Shown: piece after piece, positions 35,856 to 44,678 of the stretch
Layout of the letters: the number at the start of each line of letters is the position of its first letter
How positions within the stretch are numbered: position 1 is the first letter of the stretch
Origin: Curtobacterium sp. VKM Ac-1376
Lineage (GTDB): Bacteria > Actinomycetota > Actinomycetes > Actinomycetales > Microbacteriaceae
Reading direction: 5' to 3'
Length of the DNA: 64,000 nucleotides
Assembly: GCF_015351025.1 (NCBI RefSeq)
Contig: NZ_JADKRV010000002.1
Coordinates: 1-64,000 of the forward strand
Program-made: the position numbers and the translations under genes
The notes under the pieces: model-generated
The model's database searches: none
What the model saw: only the letters and a program-made list of their open reading frames with translations
What the model was told of the DNA's origin: nothing

Positions 35856-37649
35856 TCACCGGATCCCCTGACGCTGCAGCCAGAGCTCCAGGACCGCGAG
35901 CAACCAGAGCGTGGTCCCACCGACGCGGGTGCGGTACCGCCGCGGGTCCTGCAGCAGGGCCGCGGCAGCCTCGGGCCGGACCAGGCCACGTGCCCGTGCC
36001 TCCGGTCCGAGCAGGGCGTCTCGTGCGACCGCCAGCACCTCGCCGTCCAGGTTCCGGACCGCCGGCACGGGGAAGTACCCCTTCGGGCGGTCCACGACAC
36101 CGGGCGGCAACAGCCGCCGGCCGATCGCCTTCAGCACCCCCTTGCCCCCGTCGGCGGCCTTCAGCTCCGGTGGGCAGGCCGCGGCGAGGGCGACGAGGTC
36201 CTGGTCGAGGAACGGGACCCGTGCCTCCAGGCCGGACGCCATCGTCATGCTGTCCACGCGCTTCACGGGGTCGTCGACCATCAGCACGTGCGTGTCGAAC
36301 CGGAGCACGGCGTCGAGCGCTGTCTCGGCACCCGCCGCTCCCAACCGGTCCTGCAGGAGCACGTGGCTGACGTCCGTCGCAGGCAGGATGCCCGGCTCGA
36401 GCAGGGCGTGCGCGGTCGCGCTCGGATCGACGAAGGCCCGGGTGAACGCGGCGAGCGCCCCGGTTCGGGTCGCGGCGACGGCGGGCCGGTGGTACTCGTA
36501 CCCGGCGAAGACCTCGTCGGCGCCCTGTCCGGACTGCACGACCTTCCGCGACTCGGACACCCGTTGCGCGAGCAGGTGGAACGCTGCGACGTCCTGGGTC
36601 GCCATCGGCTCGGTCATCGCGTCCACCGAGTCGAGGAGCGCACCGGGCAGGGTCGAGGCGGGGATGTGGATGCGGGTGTGCTCGGTGGCGAAGCGGTCGG
36701 CCACGGCATCGGAGTACGCGAACTCGTCACCGGACTCGCCGCCGGCAGCGTCGAACCCGATGCTGTAGGTGCTCGTGGTTCCGCCGCCCTCCTCGGCGAG
36801 CAGTGCGACCAGGAGGCTCGAGTCCAGTCCGCCGGACAGCAGGACGCCGACGGGGACGTCCGCGACGAGCCGTCGGCGGACGGCCACCCGGAGCGCCTCC
36901 TCGATGCCGTCCTCCCAGTCGCGGGCGGTCCAGTCGGCGTGCTCGGCGTCGCGCTCGTACCCGGGCGACCAGTAGGTCCGGTCCGTCGTGCGTGTCCCTC
37001 CGGTGGTGCCGTCCCGGTCGATCGTCCGGACGGTCGCGGCCGGGAGCTTCTGCACGCCGCGGAGCAGGGTGCGTGGGGCGGGGACGATCGAGTGCCAGCT
37101 GAGGTAGTGGTGCAGGGCGATCGGATCGAGCGCGGTGTCGACGCCGCCCGCCGCGAGGAGAGCCGGCAGGGTCGAGGCGATCCGGACGCCGCCGTCGACC
37201 TCGGCGAGGTACAGCGGTTTGATCCCGAGCCGGTCCCGGGCGACGACCACGCGGTCGCGCGCCCGGTCGACGAGCACGACGGCGAACATCCCCACCAGAT
37301 GGTCGACGAACGCGTCGCCCCACTTCGCGTAGGCGGCGAGCAGCACCTCGCTGTCGCCGGTGGTGCGGAAGGGGTAGTCCGCTGCGAGGTCACGGCGGAG
37401 CTCCTCGTGGTTGTAGATGCACCCGTTGAACACCATGGTGACGTCCTGCACGGCCGAGGTCATCGGCTGCGCGGCACGGTCGGACAGGTCGATGACGCTG
37501 AGACGCCGGTGTCCGAGGACGGCCCACCCGCCGTCCCACACCCGGCCGCCGTCCGGACCGCGGTCCTCCATGCACGCCGCCATCCGTCGGACGGCGTCGA
37601 CGTCAGCCCGTCCCCCGTCGAACCGCACGTCCGCGGCCAGTCCACACAT
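35856..37649 (-). CDS. asparagine synthetase-type amidotransferase, NAGGN-like
   Basis: A 597-residue class II glutamine amidotransferase. C2 after the start Met is the nucleophile, followed by RGPDGG and GHRRLSVIDLSDRAAQP; the synthetase domain carries the ATP loop VLLSGGLDSSL. Details such as ALHHYLSWHSIVPAPRTLL, GFDAAGGESGDEF and RVDSMTMASGLEARVPFLD are closer, by memory of the family, to the N-acetylglutaminylglutamine amidotransferase subgroup (osmoprotectant NAGGN) than to plain asparagine synthetase B. The NAGGN partners (an ATP-grasp/acetyltransferase protein and an M42 peptidase) are not in this window. The ATG at 37649 is fixed by the required Cys at position 2. It is monocistronic or follows the amidase, 182 bases upstream. 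Confidence 0.88.
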   Translation of the reverse strand: MCGLAADVRFDGGRADVDAVRRMAACMEDRGPDGGRVWDGGWAVLGHRRLSVIDLSDRAAQPMTSAVQDVTMVFNGCIYNHEELRRDLAADYPFRTTGDSEVLLAAYAKWGDAFVDHLVGMFAVVLVDRARDRVVVARDRLGIKPLYLAEVDGGVRIASTLPALLAAGGVDTALDPIALHHYLSWHSIVPAPRTLLRGVQKLPAATVRTIDRDGTTGGTRTTDRTYWSPGYERDAEHADWTARDWEDGIEEALRVAVRRRLVADVPVGVLLSGGLDSSLLVALLAEEGGGTTSTYSIGFDAAGGESGDEFAYSDAVADRFATEHTRIHIPASTLPGALLDSVDAMTEPMATQDVAAFHLLAQRVSESRKVVQSGQGADEVFAGYEYHRPAVAATRTGALAAFTRAFVDPSATAHALLEPGILPATDVSHVLLQDRLGAAGAETALDAVLRFDTHVLMVDDPVKRVDSMTMASGLEARVPFLDQDLVALAAACPPELKAADGGKGVLKAIGRRLLPPGVVDRPKGYFPVPAVRNLDGEVLAVARDALLGPEARARGLVRPEAAAALLQDPRRYRTRVGGTTLWLLAVLELWLQRQGIR

Positions 37650-37790
37650 CCGGTGCCTCCCGTTCACCGTCGACCGAACTCGGGGCGGCCCTGGTGGTGG
37701 CCCAGGTGGCGTGCTCGTCCGCGCAGACCGGACGGGCTGTGGACGGGAGCGGACGGCACCTGCGGGCGCGGTTGGGATGCGCACCGTGTG

Positions 37791-37837
37791 CCGGAAGGCA
37801 GGCACGGTGCCAGCCCGCCACGGGCCTCCCGTCAGGC
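37791..37837. repeat. dispersed inverted repeat, degenerate copy
   Basis: On the minus strand, right at the amidase stop, GACGGGAGGCCCGTGG is followed by GGCACCGTGCC and then a decayed right arm. It resembles the copies at 58293 and 62548. The remaining 182 bases between the amidase and amidotransferase genes hold no gene that I can see. Confidence 0.5.
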
Positions 37838-39277
37838 GGTCCAGGCGGACGGGTGCCGCCGCTGCCAGCGCACCCGCCGCTCGAGCTGCGCACCGACGGC
37901 GAGCAGGACCCGCTCGCCGCCGGGCCGCCCGATGAGCTGCACACCCATCGGCAGCCCGCCGCCGTCCGGGTGGTCGTCCTCGGTGACCCCGACGGGCAGC
38001 GTGATCGCGGGGAGTCCCGCCACGTTGGCCATCGAGGTCCACGGCGAGTAGGCGCACTGGCGGCGGAAGTCCTCTTCCGGGTCGTCGCCGTACCAGCCGA
38101 GCGGCCGCGGCGTCAGCGCCAGGGTCGGCGTGAGCACGGCGTCGAAGCGGCCGAAGGTGCTGATCAGCGTCGTCGAGAAGGTGTCGAGCGTCGTCATCGC
38201 GTCGAGGAGCTGCGTGCCGGTGAGCCGCTGCCCGCGTGCGACCAGCCAGGACACCAGCGGGGTGAGCGCGGCGAGGTCGATGCCGGGGACCTCGGGCAGG
38301 CGGGCGGCGCCGGACTCCCACGCCACCCGGAACGCCTCGGCGTAGGGCACCCGGGGCATCCTGACGTCCTCGACACCGTGCCCGACCTCGCCGAGGAGCC
38401 GGACGGCGGTGTCGACCGCGGCACGAGCGGCGGGGTCGACGACCACGTCGACGGTGTCGTCCCAGGGCGAACCCTCGAGCAGCCCGACGACGAAGCGGCC
38501 CTCACCGCGGACGGCGGCCGCGGTGAACGGTCCATCGCCGACGTCGGGGGTGACGAGGGCGTACGGCGACGGTTCCGGCAGCCCGGACGGCGCCACCAGG
38601 GCGTCGAGGAGCATGCCGGCGTCGGCGACGGAACGGGTGAGCGGCCCGGCGACGGACAGCCCGCCGACACCGGAGCGGCCGGGCATGGACGGCACACGGC
38701 CCCGGCTCGGCTTCAACCCGACGAGCCCGGTCGCCGCTGCCGGGATGCGCACCGATCCACCGCCGTCGCTGCCGACCGCGGCCGGCAGCAGTCCGGCGGC
38801 GACGGCGACGGCGGCTCCGCTCGACGACCCCCCGGGCGCCCGGGCGGTGTCGTACGGGTTGCGGGTGGCGCCGAGCCGGGTCTCGGACGACGAGGACATG
38901 CCGAACTCCGGCGACGCCGTCTTGCCGAGGCTGACGGTGCCGGCGGCGTCGAGGGCCGCGACGAGCGGGTGGTCGGCCCGTGCCGGCCGGTCCGGCAGGC
39001 TCGCGGTGCCGTTCCGCGTGGGGACCCCGGCGCGGTCGTACAGGTCCTTGTCGGCGGACGGGAGGCCCCACAGCGGTCTGGACGTCGGCACCAGGTGACC
39101 GAGGCGCTCGGCTCGGGTTCGGGCCGCGTCCGCCGTGACCGTGACGAAGGCGCCGAGTCCCGGGTCGAGACGCTCGACGCGGGACAGGGAGTGCTCGGTG
39201 ACCTCGAGGGCGGTCACCTCGCCGCGGCGGATCCAGTCCCAGAGTTCCTGTGCGGAGAGGTGGTGGAGTTCGAACAC
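37832..39277 (-). CDS. amidase (amidase signature family)
   Basis: A 481-residue amidase with the Ser-cisSer-Lys triad: K77 in GLPSADKDLYDR, the cis-Ser S151 in PGGSSSGAAVAVAAG and the nucleophile S175 in GSDGGGSVRIPA. It hydrolyses an amide bond; the family ranges from small amides to GatA-like transamidation, and no GatB or GatC is nearby, so a degradative role is favoured. There is no signal peptide. The GTG start at 39277 follows a TAGGCT box by 7 bases, giving a leaderless mRNA divergent from the small gene at 39318. Confidence 0.92.
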   Translation of the reverse strand: MFELHHLSAQELWDWIRRGEVTALEVTEHSLSRVERLDPGLGAFVTVTADAARTRAERLGHLVPTSRPLWGLPSADKDLYDRAGVPTRNGTASLPDRPARADHPLVAALDAAGTVSLGKTASPEFGMSSSSETRLGATRNPYDTARAPGGSSSGAAVAVAAGLLPAAVGSDGGGSVRIPAAATGLVGLKPSRGRVPSMPGRSGVGGLSVAGPLTRSVADAGMLLDALVAPSGLPEPSPYALVTPDVGDGPFTAAAVRGEGRFVVGLLEGSPWDDTVDVVVDPAARAAVDTAVRLLGEVGHGVEDVRMPRVPYAEAFRVAWESGAARLPEVPGIDLAALTPLVSWLVARGQRLTGTQLLDAMTTLDTFSTTLISTFGRFDAVLTPTLALTPRPLGWYGDDPEEDFRRQCAYSPWTSMANVAGLPAITLPVGVTEDDHPDGGGLPMGVQLIGRPGGERVLLAVGAQLERRVRWQRRHPSAWTA

Positions 39278-39284
39278 GGTTCCG

Positions 39285-39290
39285 AGCCTA
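39285..39290 (-). promoter_or_regulatory. -10 box of the amidase gene, leaderless start
   Basis: TAGGCT on the minus strand, 7 bases before the GTG. It shares the 40-base divergent region with the -10 box of the opposite gene. Confidence 0.5.
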
Positions 39291-39305
39291 GGCGGCGGTG
39301 GCCCG

Positions 39306-39311
39306 TATCCT
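39306..39311 (+). promoter_or_regulatory. -10 box of the 99-residue protein gene
   Basis: TATCCT, 6 bases before the GTG at 39318. Together with the amidase box it makes a compact divergent promoter pair with both starts leaderless. Confidence 0.5.
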
Positions 39312-39317
39312 TCGACG

Positions 39318-39617
39318 GTGGACACCACTCTCCCCTCCGGCACGACGAAGCGCCGGATCGAACTCCGGCTCGTCCGGCCCCTGTTCGCCTGGTTCGCCCG
39401 GCCGACCGTCACCGTCGACGGGGTGGGGCACCCGGCCCAGTGGGGCACCGGCACGTGGGCGGTGCCGGACGACGGGGACACGGTGATCGGTGTGTACCTG
39501 TTCAACCGCGCGTGGCGGTTCGGGGCGGCCTCGGTGCCGGTCGGTGGTTCGACCGCGCTCGAGTACCGAGGCGGGCTGCTGCCGGTCGGTGCGGGTCGGT
39601 TGGTGCCGCGGAGCTGA
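39318..39617 (+). CDS. hypothetical protein (99 residues)
   Basis: A GTG-started frame that reads like a small beta-rich protein: a basic start (TKRRIELRLVRPLFAWFARP), then VTVDGVGHPAQWGTG, TVIGVYLFNRAWRFG and a run of Gly/Val turns. No signal peptide or membrane helix is clear. I recognise no family. The promoter box 6 bases upstream and normal third-position GC use support a real gene. It converges with the HIT gene. Confidence 0.65.
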   Translation: MDTTLPSGTTKRRIELRLVRPLFAWFARPTVTVDGVGHPAQWGTGTWAVPDDGDTVIGVYLFNRAWRFGAASVPVGGSTALEYRGGLLPVGAGRLVPRS

Positions 39618-39653
39618 GGGTCGCGCCGGGCCGGGCCGGGCTGGCTGGGGCGG

Positions 39654-40070
39654 CTACTCGAACATCTCGGCGAGGAGCGCGTGCGGGTCACCGTCGACCA
39701 CGTGCGCCGATCGTCGCTCCGGCCAGTGGGTCGTGCCGTCGTCCGGCCAGCACGGCACGACGTGGAGGTGCAGGTGGGGCACGCTCTGGCCGGCATCGGC
39801 CCCGGATGCCTGCAGCAGCACCGTGCCGGTCGCGCCGAGTGCCCCCTTCATCGCCCGCGCCACACGCTGTGCCAGGGCCGTTGTGGCGGCGAGCGCGGTC
39901 GGACCGGCGGTGAGCAGGTCGGCGGTGTGCTCGACCGGCGCGACGAGGGTGTGACCGGGGGCGAGCGCCGAGTCGGGCAGCGGTGCGAATGCGACGGCGT
40001 GTTCCTCGCGCTCCACCCACACGGTGGGCTCGTCCCCGGCGATCAGGGCACAGAAGACGCAGGAGTCCAT
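39654..40070 (-). CDS. HIT-family nucleotide hydrolase
   Basis: A 138-residue HIT protein with the active-site histidine triad VPHLHLHVVPCW. The N-terminal CVFCALIAGDEPTVWVERE is typical. Members cleave dinucleoside polyphosphates or AMP-linked lysine and amines. The length is normal. The ATG at 40070 is 71 bases from the divergent ABC-F gene. Confidence 0.92.
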   Translation of the reverse strand: MDSCVFCALIAGDEPTVWVEREEHAVAFAPLPDSALAPGHTLVAPVEHTADLLTAGPTALAATTALAQRVARAMKGALGATGTVLLQASGADAGQSVPHLHLHVVPCWPDDGTTHWPERRSAHVVDGDPHALLAEMFE

Positions 40071-40141
40071 CCACCCAGTCTCCTGCACGTCGTCCCCGCC
40101 GTGCGACGTGCAGCTCGCGCTCCGCATGGGACGATGGCCCC

Positions 40142-41806
40142 ATGACCGCCACGCTCGTCGCCAAGGGCCTGTCCGGCGGGTACGCCGCTCGCACGCTGTT
40201 CGACTCCCTCGACCTGACGGTGGCACCCGGGGACGTGATCGGGGTCGTCGGCGTGAACGGTGCCGGCAAGTCCACGCTGCTCCGGCTGCTGGCCGGCGTC
40301 GACGAGCCCCTGACGGGCACCGTCTCCCTCGCCCCGACCGACGCGTTCGTGGGGTGGCTCCCCCAGGAGCACGAGCGGATCGCGGGCGAGACCGTCGCCG
40401 GGTACATCGCACGACGAACCGGATGCGCCGAGGCGACGGCGACCATGGACGCCGCCGCGGCCGCGCTCGGCGACCCCGACGCCGATGACGCGGCGGCCGA
40501 CCGCTACTCGGCTGCCCTCGACCGGTGGCTGGCGGCCGGCGCCGCGGACCTCGAGGACCGGATCCCGGCTGTGCTCGCCGAGCTCGGGCTCGAGGTCGCG
40601 TCCGGTGCGGACGGCGTCGGCCCCGACTCGCTGATGACGTCGCTGTCCGGTGGGCAGGTCGCCCGCGTCGGCCTTGCCGCGCTGCTGCTGTCGCGGTTCG
40701 ACATCGTCCTGCTCGACGAACCCACGAACGACCTGGACCTCGACGGGCTCGACCGGCTCGAGGGCTTCGTCCGCGGCCTCCGCGGCGGGGTGGTGCTCGT
40801 CAGTCACGACCGCGAGTTCCTGGCCCGCTCGGTGACGTCGGTGCTCGAGCTCGACCTGGCGCAGTCGTCGAACCGGCTGTTCGGCGGCGGCTACGACGCG
40901 TTCCTCGAGGAGCGCGAGATCGCCCGCCAGCACAAGCGCGACGCGTACGACGAGTTCGCATCGACGAAGGCCGACCTGGTCTCCCGCGCACGGACCCAGC
41001 GGGAGTGGTCGAGCCAGGGCGTGCGCAACGCCATGAAGAAGAACCCCGACAACGACAAGATCCGCCGTCGTGCCGCCTCGGAGTCGAGCGAGAAGCAGGC
41101 GCAGAAGGTCCGGCAGATGGAGTCCCGCATCGCCCGGCTCGACGAGGTCGACGAGCCGCGCAAGGAGTGGCAGCTCGAGTTCACCATCGGCAGCGCACCC
41201 CGCTCGTCGGCCGTCGTCGCCACCCTCTCCGACGCCACCTTCACGCAGGGTGACTTCACCCTCGGCCCGGTGTCGCTGCAGGTCGACGGCGGCGACCGCA
41301 TCGGCATCACGGGGCCGAACGGTGCCGGCAAGTCGACACTGCTGCGGGCCCTGCTCGGCAAGCAGGCGCCGACGACCGGCACCGCCTCGCTGGGGTCGAG
41401 CGTCGCGGTCGGCGAGGTCGACCAGGCCCGCGGGGCGTTCACCGGCGACCAGCCACTCGCCGCCGCGTTCGAGGCGATCGTGCCCGAGTACACCACAGCC
41501 GACGTCCGCACCCTGCTCGCGAAGTTCGGGCTGAAGGCGGACCACGTCGGCCGTCCCGCCTCGGCGCTCTCCCCCGGCGAGCGCACCCGTGCCGGCCTCG
41601 CGCTGCTGCAGGCCCGCGGGGTGAACGTGCTCGTGCTCGACGAGCCGACGAACCACCTCGACCTGACGGCGATCGAACAGCTCGAGCAGGCGCTGGAGTC
41701 CTACGACGGAACCCTGCTGCTCGTCACACACGACCGGCGCATGCTGGAGACCGTCCGACTCGACCGGCAGTGGCTGGTCGAGGGCGGCCGGGTCACGGAG
41801 CGCTGA
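40142..41806 (+). CDS. ABC-F family ATPase
   Basis: A 554-residue cytoplasmic protein with two ATPase domains and no membrane part. Domain 1 has GVNGAGKST, SLSGGQVARVGLAALL and IVLLDEPTNDLD; domain 2 has GPNGAGKST, ALSPGERTRAGLAL and VLVLDEPTNHLD. The linker between them (about 245-340) is charged and helical, with SSQGVRNAMKKNPDNDKIRR, the P-site tRNA interaction motif region. ABC-F proteins act on ribosomes as translation factors or antibiotic-protection proteins. The closest look is the actinobacterial group resembling macrolide-protection proteins; resistance is not shown. A CATGGG/CCCATG inverted pair overlaps the start codon. Confidence 0.9.
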   Translation: MTATLVAKGLSGGYAARTLFDSLDLTVAPGDVIGVVGVNGAGKSTLLRLLAGVDEPLTGTVSLAPTDAFVGWLPQEHERIAGETVAGYIARRTGCAEATATMDAAAAALGDPDADDAAADRYSAALDRWLAAGAADLEDRIPAVLAELGLEVASGADGVGPDSLMTSLSGGQVARVGLAALLLSRFDIVLLDEPTNDLDLDGLDRLEGFVRGLRGGVVLVSHDREFLARSVTSVLELDLAQSSNRLFGGGYDAFLEEREIARQHKRDAYDEFASTKADLVSRARTQREWSSQGVRNAMKKNPDNDKIRRRAASESSEKQAQKVRQMESRIARLDEVDEPRKEWQLEFTIGSAPRSSAVVATLSDATFTQGDFTLGPVSLQVDGGDRIGITGPNGAGKSTLLRALLGKQAPTTGTASLGSSVAVGEVDQARGAFTGDQPLAAAFEAIVPEYTTADVRTLLAKFGLKADHVGRPASALSPGERTRAGLALLQARGVNVLVLDEPTNHLDLTAIEQLEQALESYDGTLLLVTHDRRMLETVRLDRQWLVEGGRVTER

Positions 41807-41854
41807 CCCACGCAGGACCGGAACCAGCACGCAGACGACCGAGGGGGACGCACG

Positions 41855-42772
41855 ATGCGACGGACGACCTGGATCGCCGTGACCGGTGGCGCGGTGGCGC
41901 TCGCCGTCGCCGCGGTCGTCGTGGGAGTGACGGCCGGTGCCCCGGCGCCGGAGCCGACCCGGGCGGCGCGGACGACCGCGACGCCGACCCCCACCCCGAC
42001 GCCGACCCCCACCCCGACGCTCGCGGCAGTCCCGGCCGCTCCGTCCGACGCCACCCTGGCGGCGCTGCCGCTGGCGTACCACGACGGCGTCATCCCGCAG
42101 CTGCTCGACGGCGGGGACGTCGAGCCCGAGGACACGTGGCAGATCGCGACCCCGCGCACCGACCTCGTCGCCCTGTACGCGAGCCCGTCGAGCCGTGCCC
42201 GACCGGTGGCATCGCTCTCGCACCAGGTGTCGACGATCAACCGTCCCGCGGCGACGGCGGTCTGGGGCCGTTCGCCGGGCAAGGACGGCGGGATGCTGCT
42301 GGTGTCGACCCCGGCCCGGAACCGCACCCCGGGTGACGGCGGTGACCCGGACGCCCCGAGCGCGACGTTCGCGTGGGCCCGCGCCGCGGACTTCACCGTC
42401 ACCCGCACCGACCGGATGATCACCGTCGACGTGGCCGCCAGCACGGTTTCCGTCGTCACCCGGAAGGGCAAGGTGACCGCGACCGAGGTCGCACGGCTCG
42501 GCACCCCCGAGGACCCCACCCCGACGGACACCGCGACCTACGTCGAGGCCGCGTACGTCGACACCCGGGTGACCTACACGCAGGGCAACCCGATCATCCT
42601 GACGGGGGCGCACTCGTCGCGCATCCCGTCGTACGGCGGCAACGCGGCCCTGACGGCGCTGCACTACTACCCGGACCCGACCGGCAGCTCGCACGGCTGC
42701 GTGCGGATCTCGGCCGAGATGACCCGCACCCTCGCAGCCCTGCCCGTCGGCACCCCGATCCGGTTCAGCTGA
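41855..42772 (+). CDS. L,D-transpeptidase with Thr-Pro linker
   Basis: A 305-residue secreted protein. A membrane or signal helix is at about 6-29. A (Thr-Pro)7-like linker at about 42-55 comes from an 18-base tandem repeat. The C-terminal YkuD domain has the active-site motif SSHGCVRIS with Cys 282 and His 280. It crosslinks peptidoglycan or attaches proteins to it through 3-3 linkages. GAGGGGGACGC precedes the ATG. The gene ends 4 bases before the convergent P450 gene. Confidence 0.9.
   Translation: MRRTTWIAVTGGAVALAVAAVVVGVTAGAPAPEPTRAARTTATPTPTPTPTPTPTLAAVPAAPSDATLAALPLAYHDGVIPQLLDGGDVEPEDTWQIATPRTDLVALYASPSSRARPVASLSHQVSTINRPAATAVWGRSPGKDGGMLLVSTPARNRTPGDGGDPDAPSATFAWARAADFTVTRTDRMITVDVAASTVSVVTRKGKVTATEVARLGTPEDPTPTDTATYVEAAYVDTRVTYTQGNPIILTGAHSSRIPSYGGNAALTALHYYPDPTGSSHGCVRISAEMTRTLAALPVGTPIRFS
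41981..42016. repeat. 18-bp tandem repeat coding for the Thr-Pro linker
   Basis: Two perfect copies of ACGCCGACCCCCACCCCG (41981-41998 and 41999-42016), each coding for three Thr-Pro pairs. Slippage would change the linker length without shifting frame. Confidence 0.85.
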
Positions 42773-42776
42773 GCGA

Positions 42777-44072
42777 TCAGTGGAAGGGGCAGCGACCCCG
42801 TACCGTGCCGCCCGACGCGGGCTTCGTGGGCAGTCGGCGGCGATCGACCTCGAGCCCGTCGTCGAGGATCGTGACCCGCGGGTCGCTCAGCACCGCCACC
42901 GCGCTCGCGAGGGCTGCGATCGCCACCTTCTCCCCCGGACACCGGTGACCCGTCGCGACCTCGGCACCCCCGTGCGGGACGAAGGTCGCGACGGCCTCGT
43001 AGTCCTCCACGCCGACCCACCGCTCCGGGTCGAAGCTGCCGGCGTGGTCCCACGACCGCTCGTCGGTGTCGGTGCCGAGGATGTCGAGCAGCACCCGTCC
43101 GCCGGCGCGGAGTCGCTCGCCGTCGAGTTCGACGTCAGTGGTGGCCCAGGCCGGCAGCATCGGGACGAAGGGCGCGGTCCGGCGGATCTCCTGCGCGAAG
43201 GCGACGGCGAGGGGCCCGTCGACCGGCGGCGCGTCGACAGGTCCGTCGACGCCGCTGCCGCCCGACGTGGTCTCCGCGGCGATCCGCTCCCGCCACACCG
43301 GCCGGTCGTGGAGCTCCTTCGCGGCGAACGCGACGAACCGGGCCACGGCGATCGCGGGACGGATGCTGTTCTGCAGCTCGACACCGGCCAGTCGCGGCGG
43401 CAGGAGCGCCCCCTCGGCGTCCCGGTGCCAGGCCCACTCGTACAGGGCCGTGTGGGGCTCCGGGGTGAGTCGCCCGCCCCGGACGGCCTCGATCAGACGC
43501 CGGGCGTGCCGGTCGGACCAGTGCCGGTTCAGCACGGCCTGCAGGTACTCCGGCGAGTACGGCACCCCGAAGCCGTCGACGATCTGCGCGAGCTTCGCCG
43601 CCCACCGGGTCTTCGCCGCAGGGGTTCCCGGCAGCCCCGCCCAGCGCATGACCGCACGGCCGATCGCCCCGACCGCCGCGTCGTACGCCGACCGGGTCCC
43701 GCCGGTGATCCAGGCGTCGCGTTCCGCCGACCACTCCTCGCGCAGCAGCGGTGCGAGTCGGCGCACCTGCTCGTCCTCGTACGCCACGTCGACGAAGGTG
43801 GCCTTGCGGTGGTGGTGCTCCGCCCCGTCGAGGCTGTGCACCGAGCCGACGCAGAACAGGGTGCGCTGCACGATCGGTGGCATCGCCCCGTGCCGCGCCG
43901 TCCGGTCACCGTCGTAGAACAGGTCGACGCCCTCGGCACCCCTGACGAGCAGTGCCGGACGGCCGAGCAGTCGGAACGGCACCGCTCTGGCGTCGGTGCG
44001 GGTCCCGCGCCAGAGGTGGGCGCCGAACCCGTACCCGCGGGTCAGGAGCGAGAGGGAGTCGTCGATCGCCAT
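42777..44072 (-). CDS. CYP152-family P450 (fatty acid peroxygenase/decarboxylase)
   Basis: A 431-residue cytochrome P450. The heme Cys is C378 in ATGHRCPGEK. The sequence ELQNSIRPAIAVARF has the Arg-Pro pair of CYP152 enzymes, which use hydrogen peroxide and bind the fatty acid carboxylate through that Arg (R238). Lined up with OleT by TLFCVGSVHSLDG and HHHRKATF, F73 matches OleT F79 and H79 matches OleT H85, the residue tied to decarboxylation; the hydroxylating P450 BS-beta has Gln there. A terminal alkene-forming activity is therefore possible, not shown. As usual for CYP152 there is no need for a redox partner, and none is coded nearby. The start at 44072 is followed by a normal N-terminus. 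It faces the L,D-transpeptidase gene tail to tail. Confidence 0.9.
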   Translation of the reverse strand: MAIDDSLSLLTRGYGFGAHLWRGTRTDARAVPFRLLGRPALLVRGAEGVDLFYDGDRTARHGAMPPIVQRTLFCVGSVHSLDGAEHHHRKATFVDVAYEDEQVRRLAPLLREEWSAERDAWITGGTRSAYDAAVGAIGRAVMRWAGLPGTPAAKTRWAAKLAQIVDGFGVPYSPEYLQAVLNRHWSDRHARRLIEAVRGGRLTPEPHTALYEWAWHRDAEGALLPPRLAGVELQNSIRPAIAVARFVAFAAKELHDRPVWRERIAAETTSGGSGVDGPVDAPPVDGPLAVAFAQEIRRTAPFVPMLPAWATTDVELDGERLRAGGRVLLDILGTDTDERSWDHAGSFDPERWVGVEDYEAVATFVPHGGAEVATGHRCPGEKVAIAALASAVAVLSDPRVTILDDGLEVDRRRLPTKPASGGTVRGRCPFH

Positions 44073-44099
44073 GCAGCCATGCTGCCGAGCGCCGCCCGA

Positions 44100-44678
44100 T
44101 CAGGTTCTCGGGATCGGGACCAGTCCGAGCCGCTCCACGACCTCGGCGCTCTCCTGCTCCGGGGTGCGGTCGGCGGTGATCGTCACGTGCGCCTCGTCGT
44201 CCTGCGGCGGCTCGAGCGTGGCCAGCTGCGACTGCAGCAACGACGTCGGCATGAAGTGCCCGGAGCGCTGCGACATCCGCTCCTCGATGAGCGCGCCGTC
44301 ACCGGCCACGTGCACGAACACCACGCCGGGCGCCCGCAGCACGTCACGGTACGAGCGCTTCAGGGCCGAGCAGGTGACGACACCGTTCGTCCCGGCGTCC
44401 AGGTGCCCACGGATCCACCCCGCGACGACCTCGAGCCACGGCCAGCGGTCCTCGTCGGTCAACGGGGTGCCGGCCTGCATCTTGTCGACGTTCGCCGGCG
44501 GGTGCATCGCGTCGCCCTCGGCGAACTCCCACCCGACCTGCTCCGCCACCATCGCGGCGACGGTCGACTTGCCCGAGCCGGACACGCCCATGACGACCAG
44601 GACCCGAGCGTCCAGCCCGGCGTCGGCCGCGCGAGCAGCACCGGCAGCACCGGCACCGGCGTCCGATGCGCCGATCAT
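44100..44678 (-). CDS. gntK: gluconokinase
   Basis: A 192-residue kinase that makes 6-phosphogluconate from gluconate and ATP. Walker A is GVSGSGKST, followed by the substrate region EGDAMHPPANVDKM and PLTDEDRWPWL, then TCSALKRSYRDVLR, all typical of GntK/IdnK. An extra Ala/Gly-rich N-terminus of about 20 residues precedes the fold. The ATG at 44678 overlaps the stop of the permease gene, so transport and phosphorylation are coupled. The product enters the pentose phosphate pathway. Confidence 0.95.
   Translation of the reverse strand: MIGASDAGAGAAGAARAADAGLDARVLVVMGVSGSGKSTVAAMVAEQVGWEFAEGDAMHPPANVDKMQAGTPLTDEDRWPWLEVVAGWIRGHLDAGTNGVVTCSALKRSYRDVLRAPGVVFVHVAGDGALIEERMSQRSGHFMPTSLLQSQLATLEPPQDDEAHVTITADRTPEQESAEVVERLGLVPIPRT

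Noticed and set aside
37832-39277. GatA subunit of the tRNA amidotransferase
   Set aside because: The catalytic triad is shared by all amidase-signature proteins, but there is no gatB or gatC nearby and the C-terminal half does not follow GatA.
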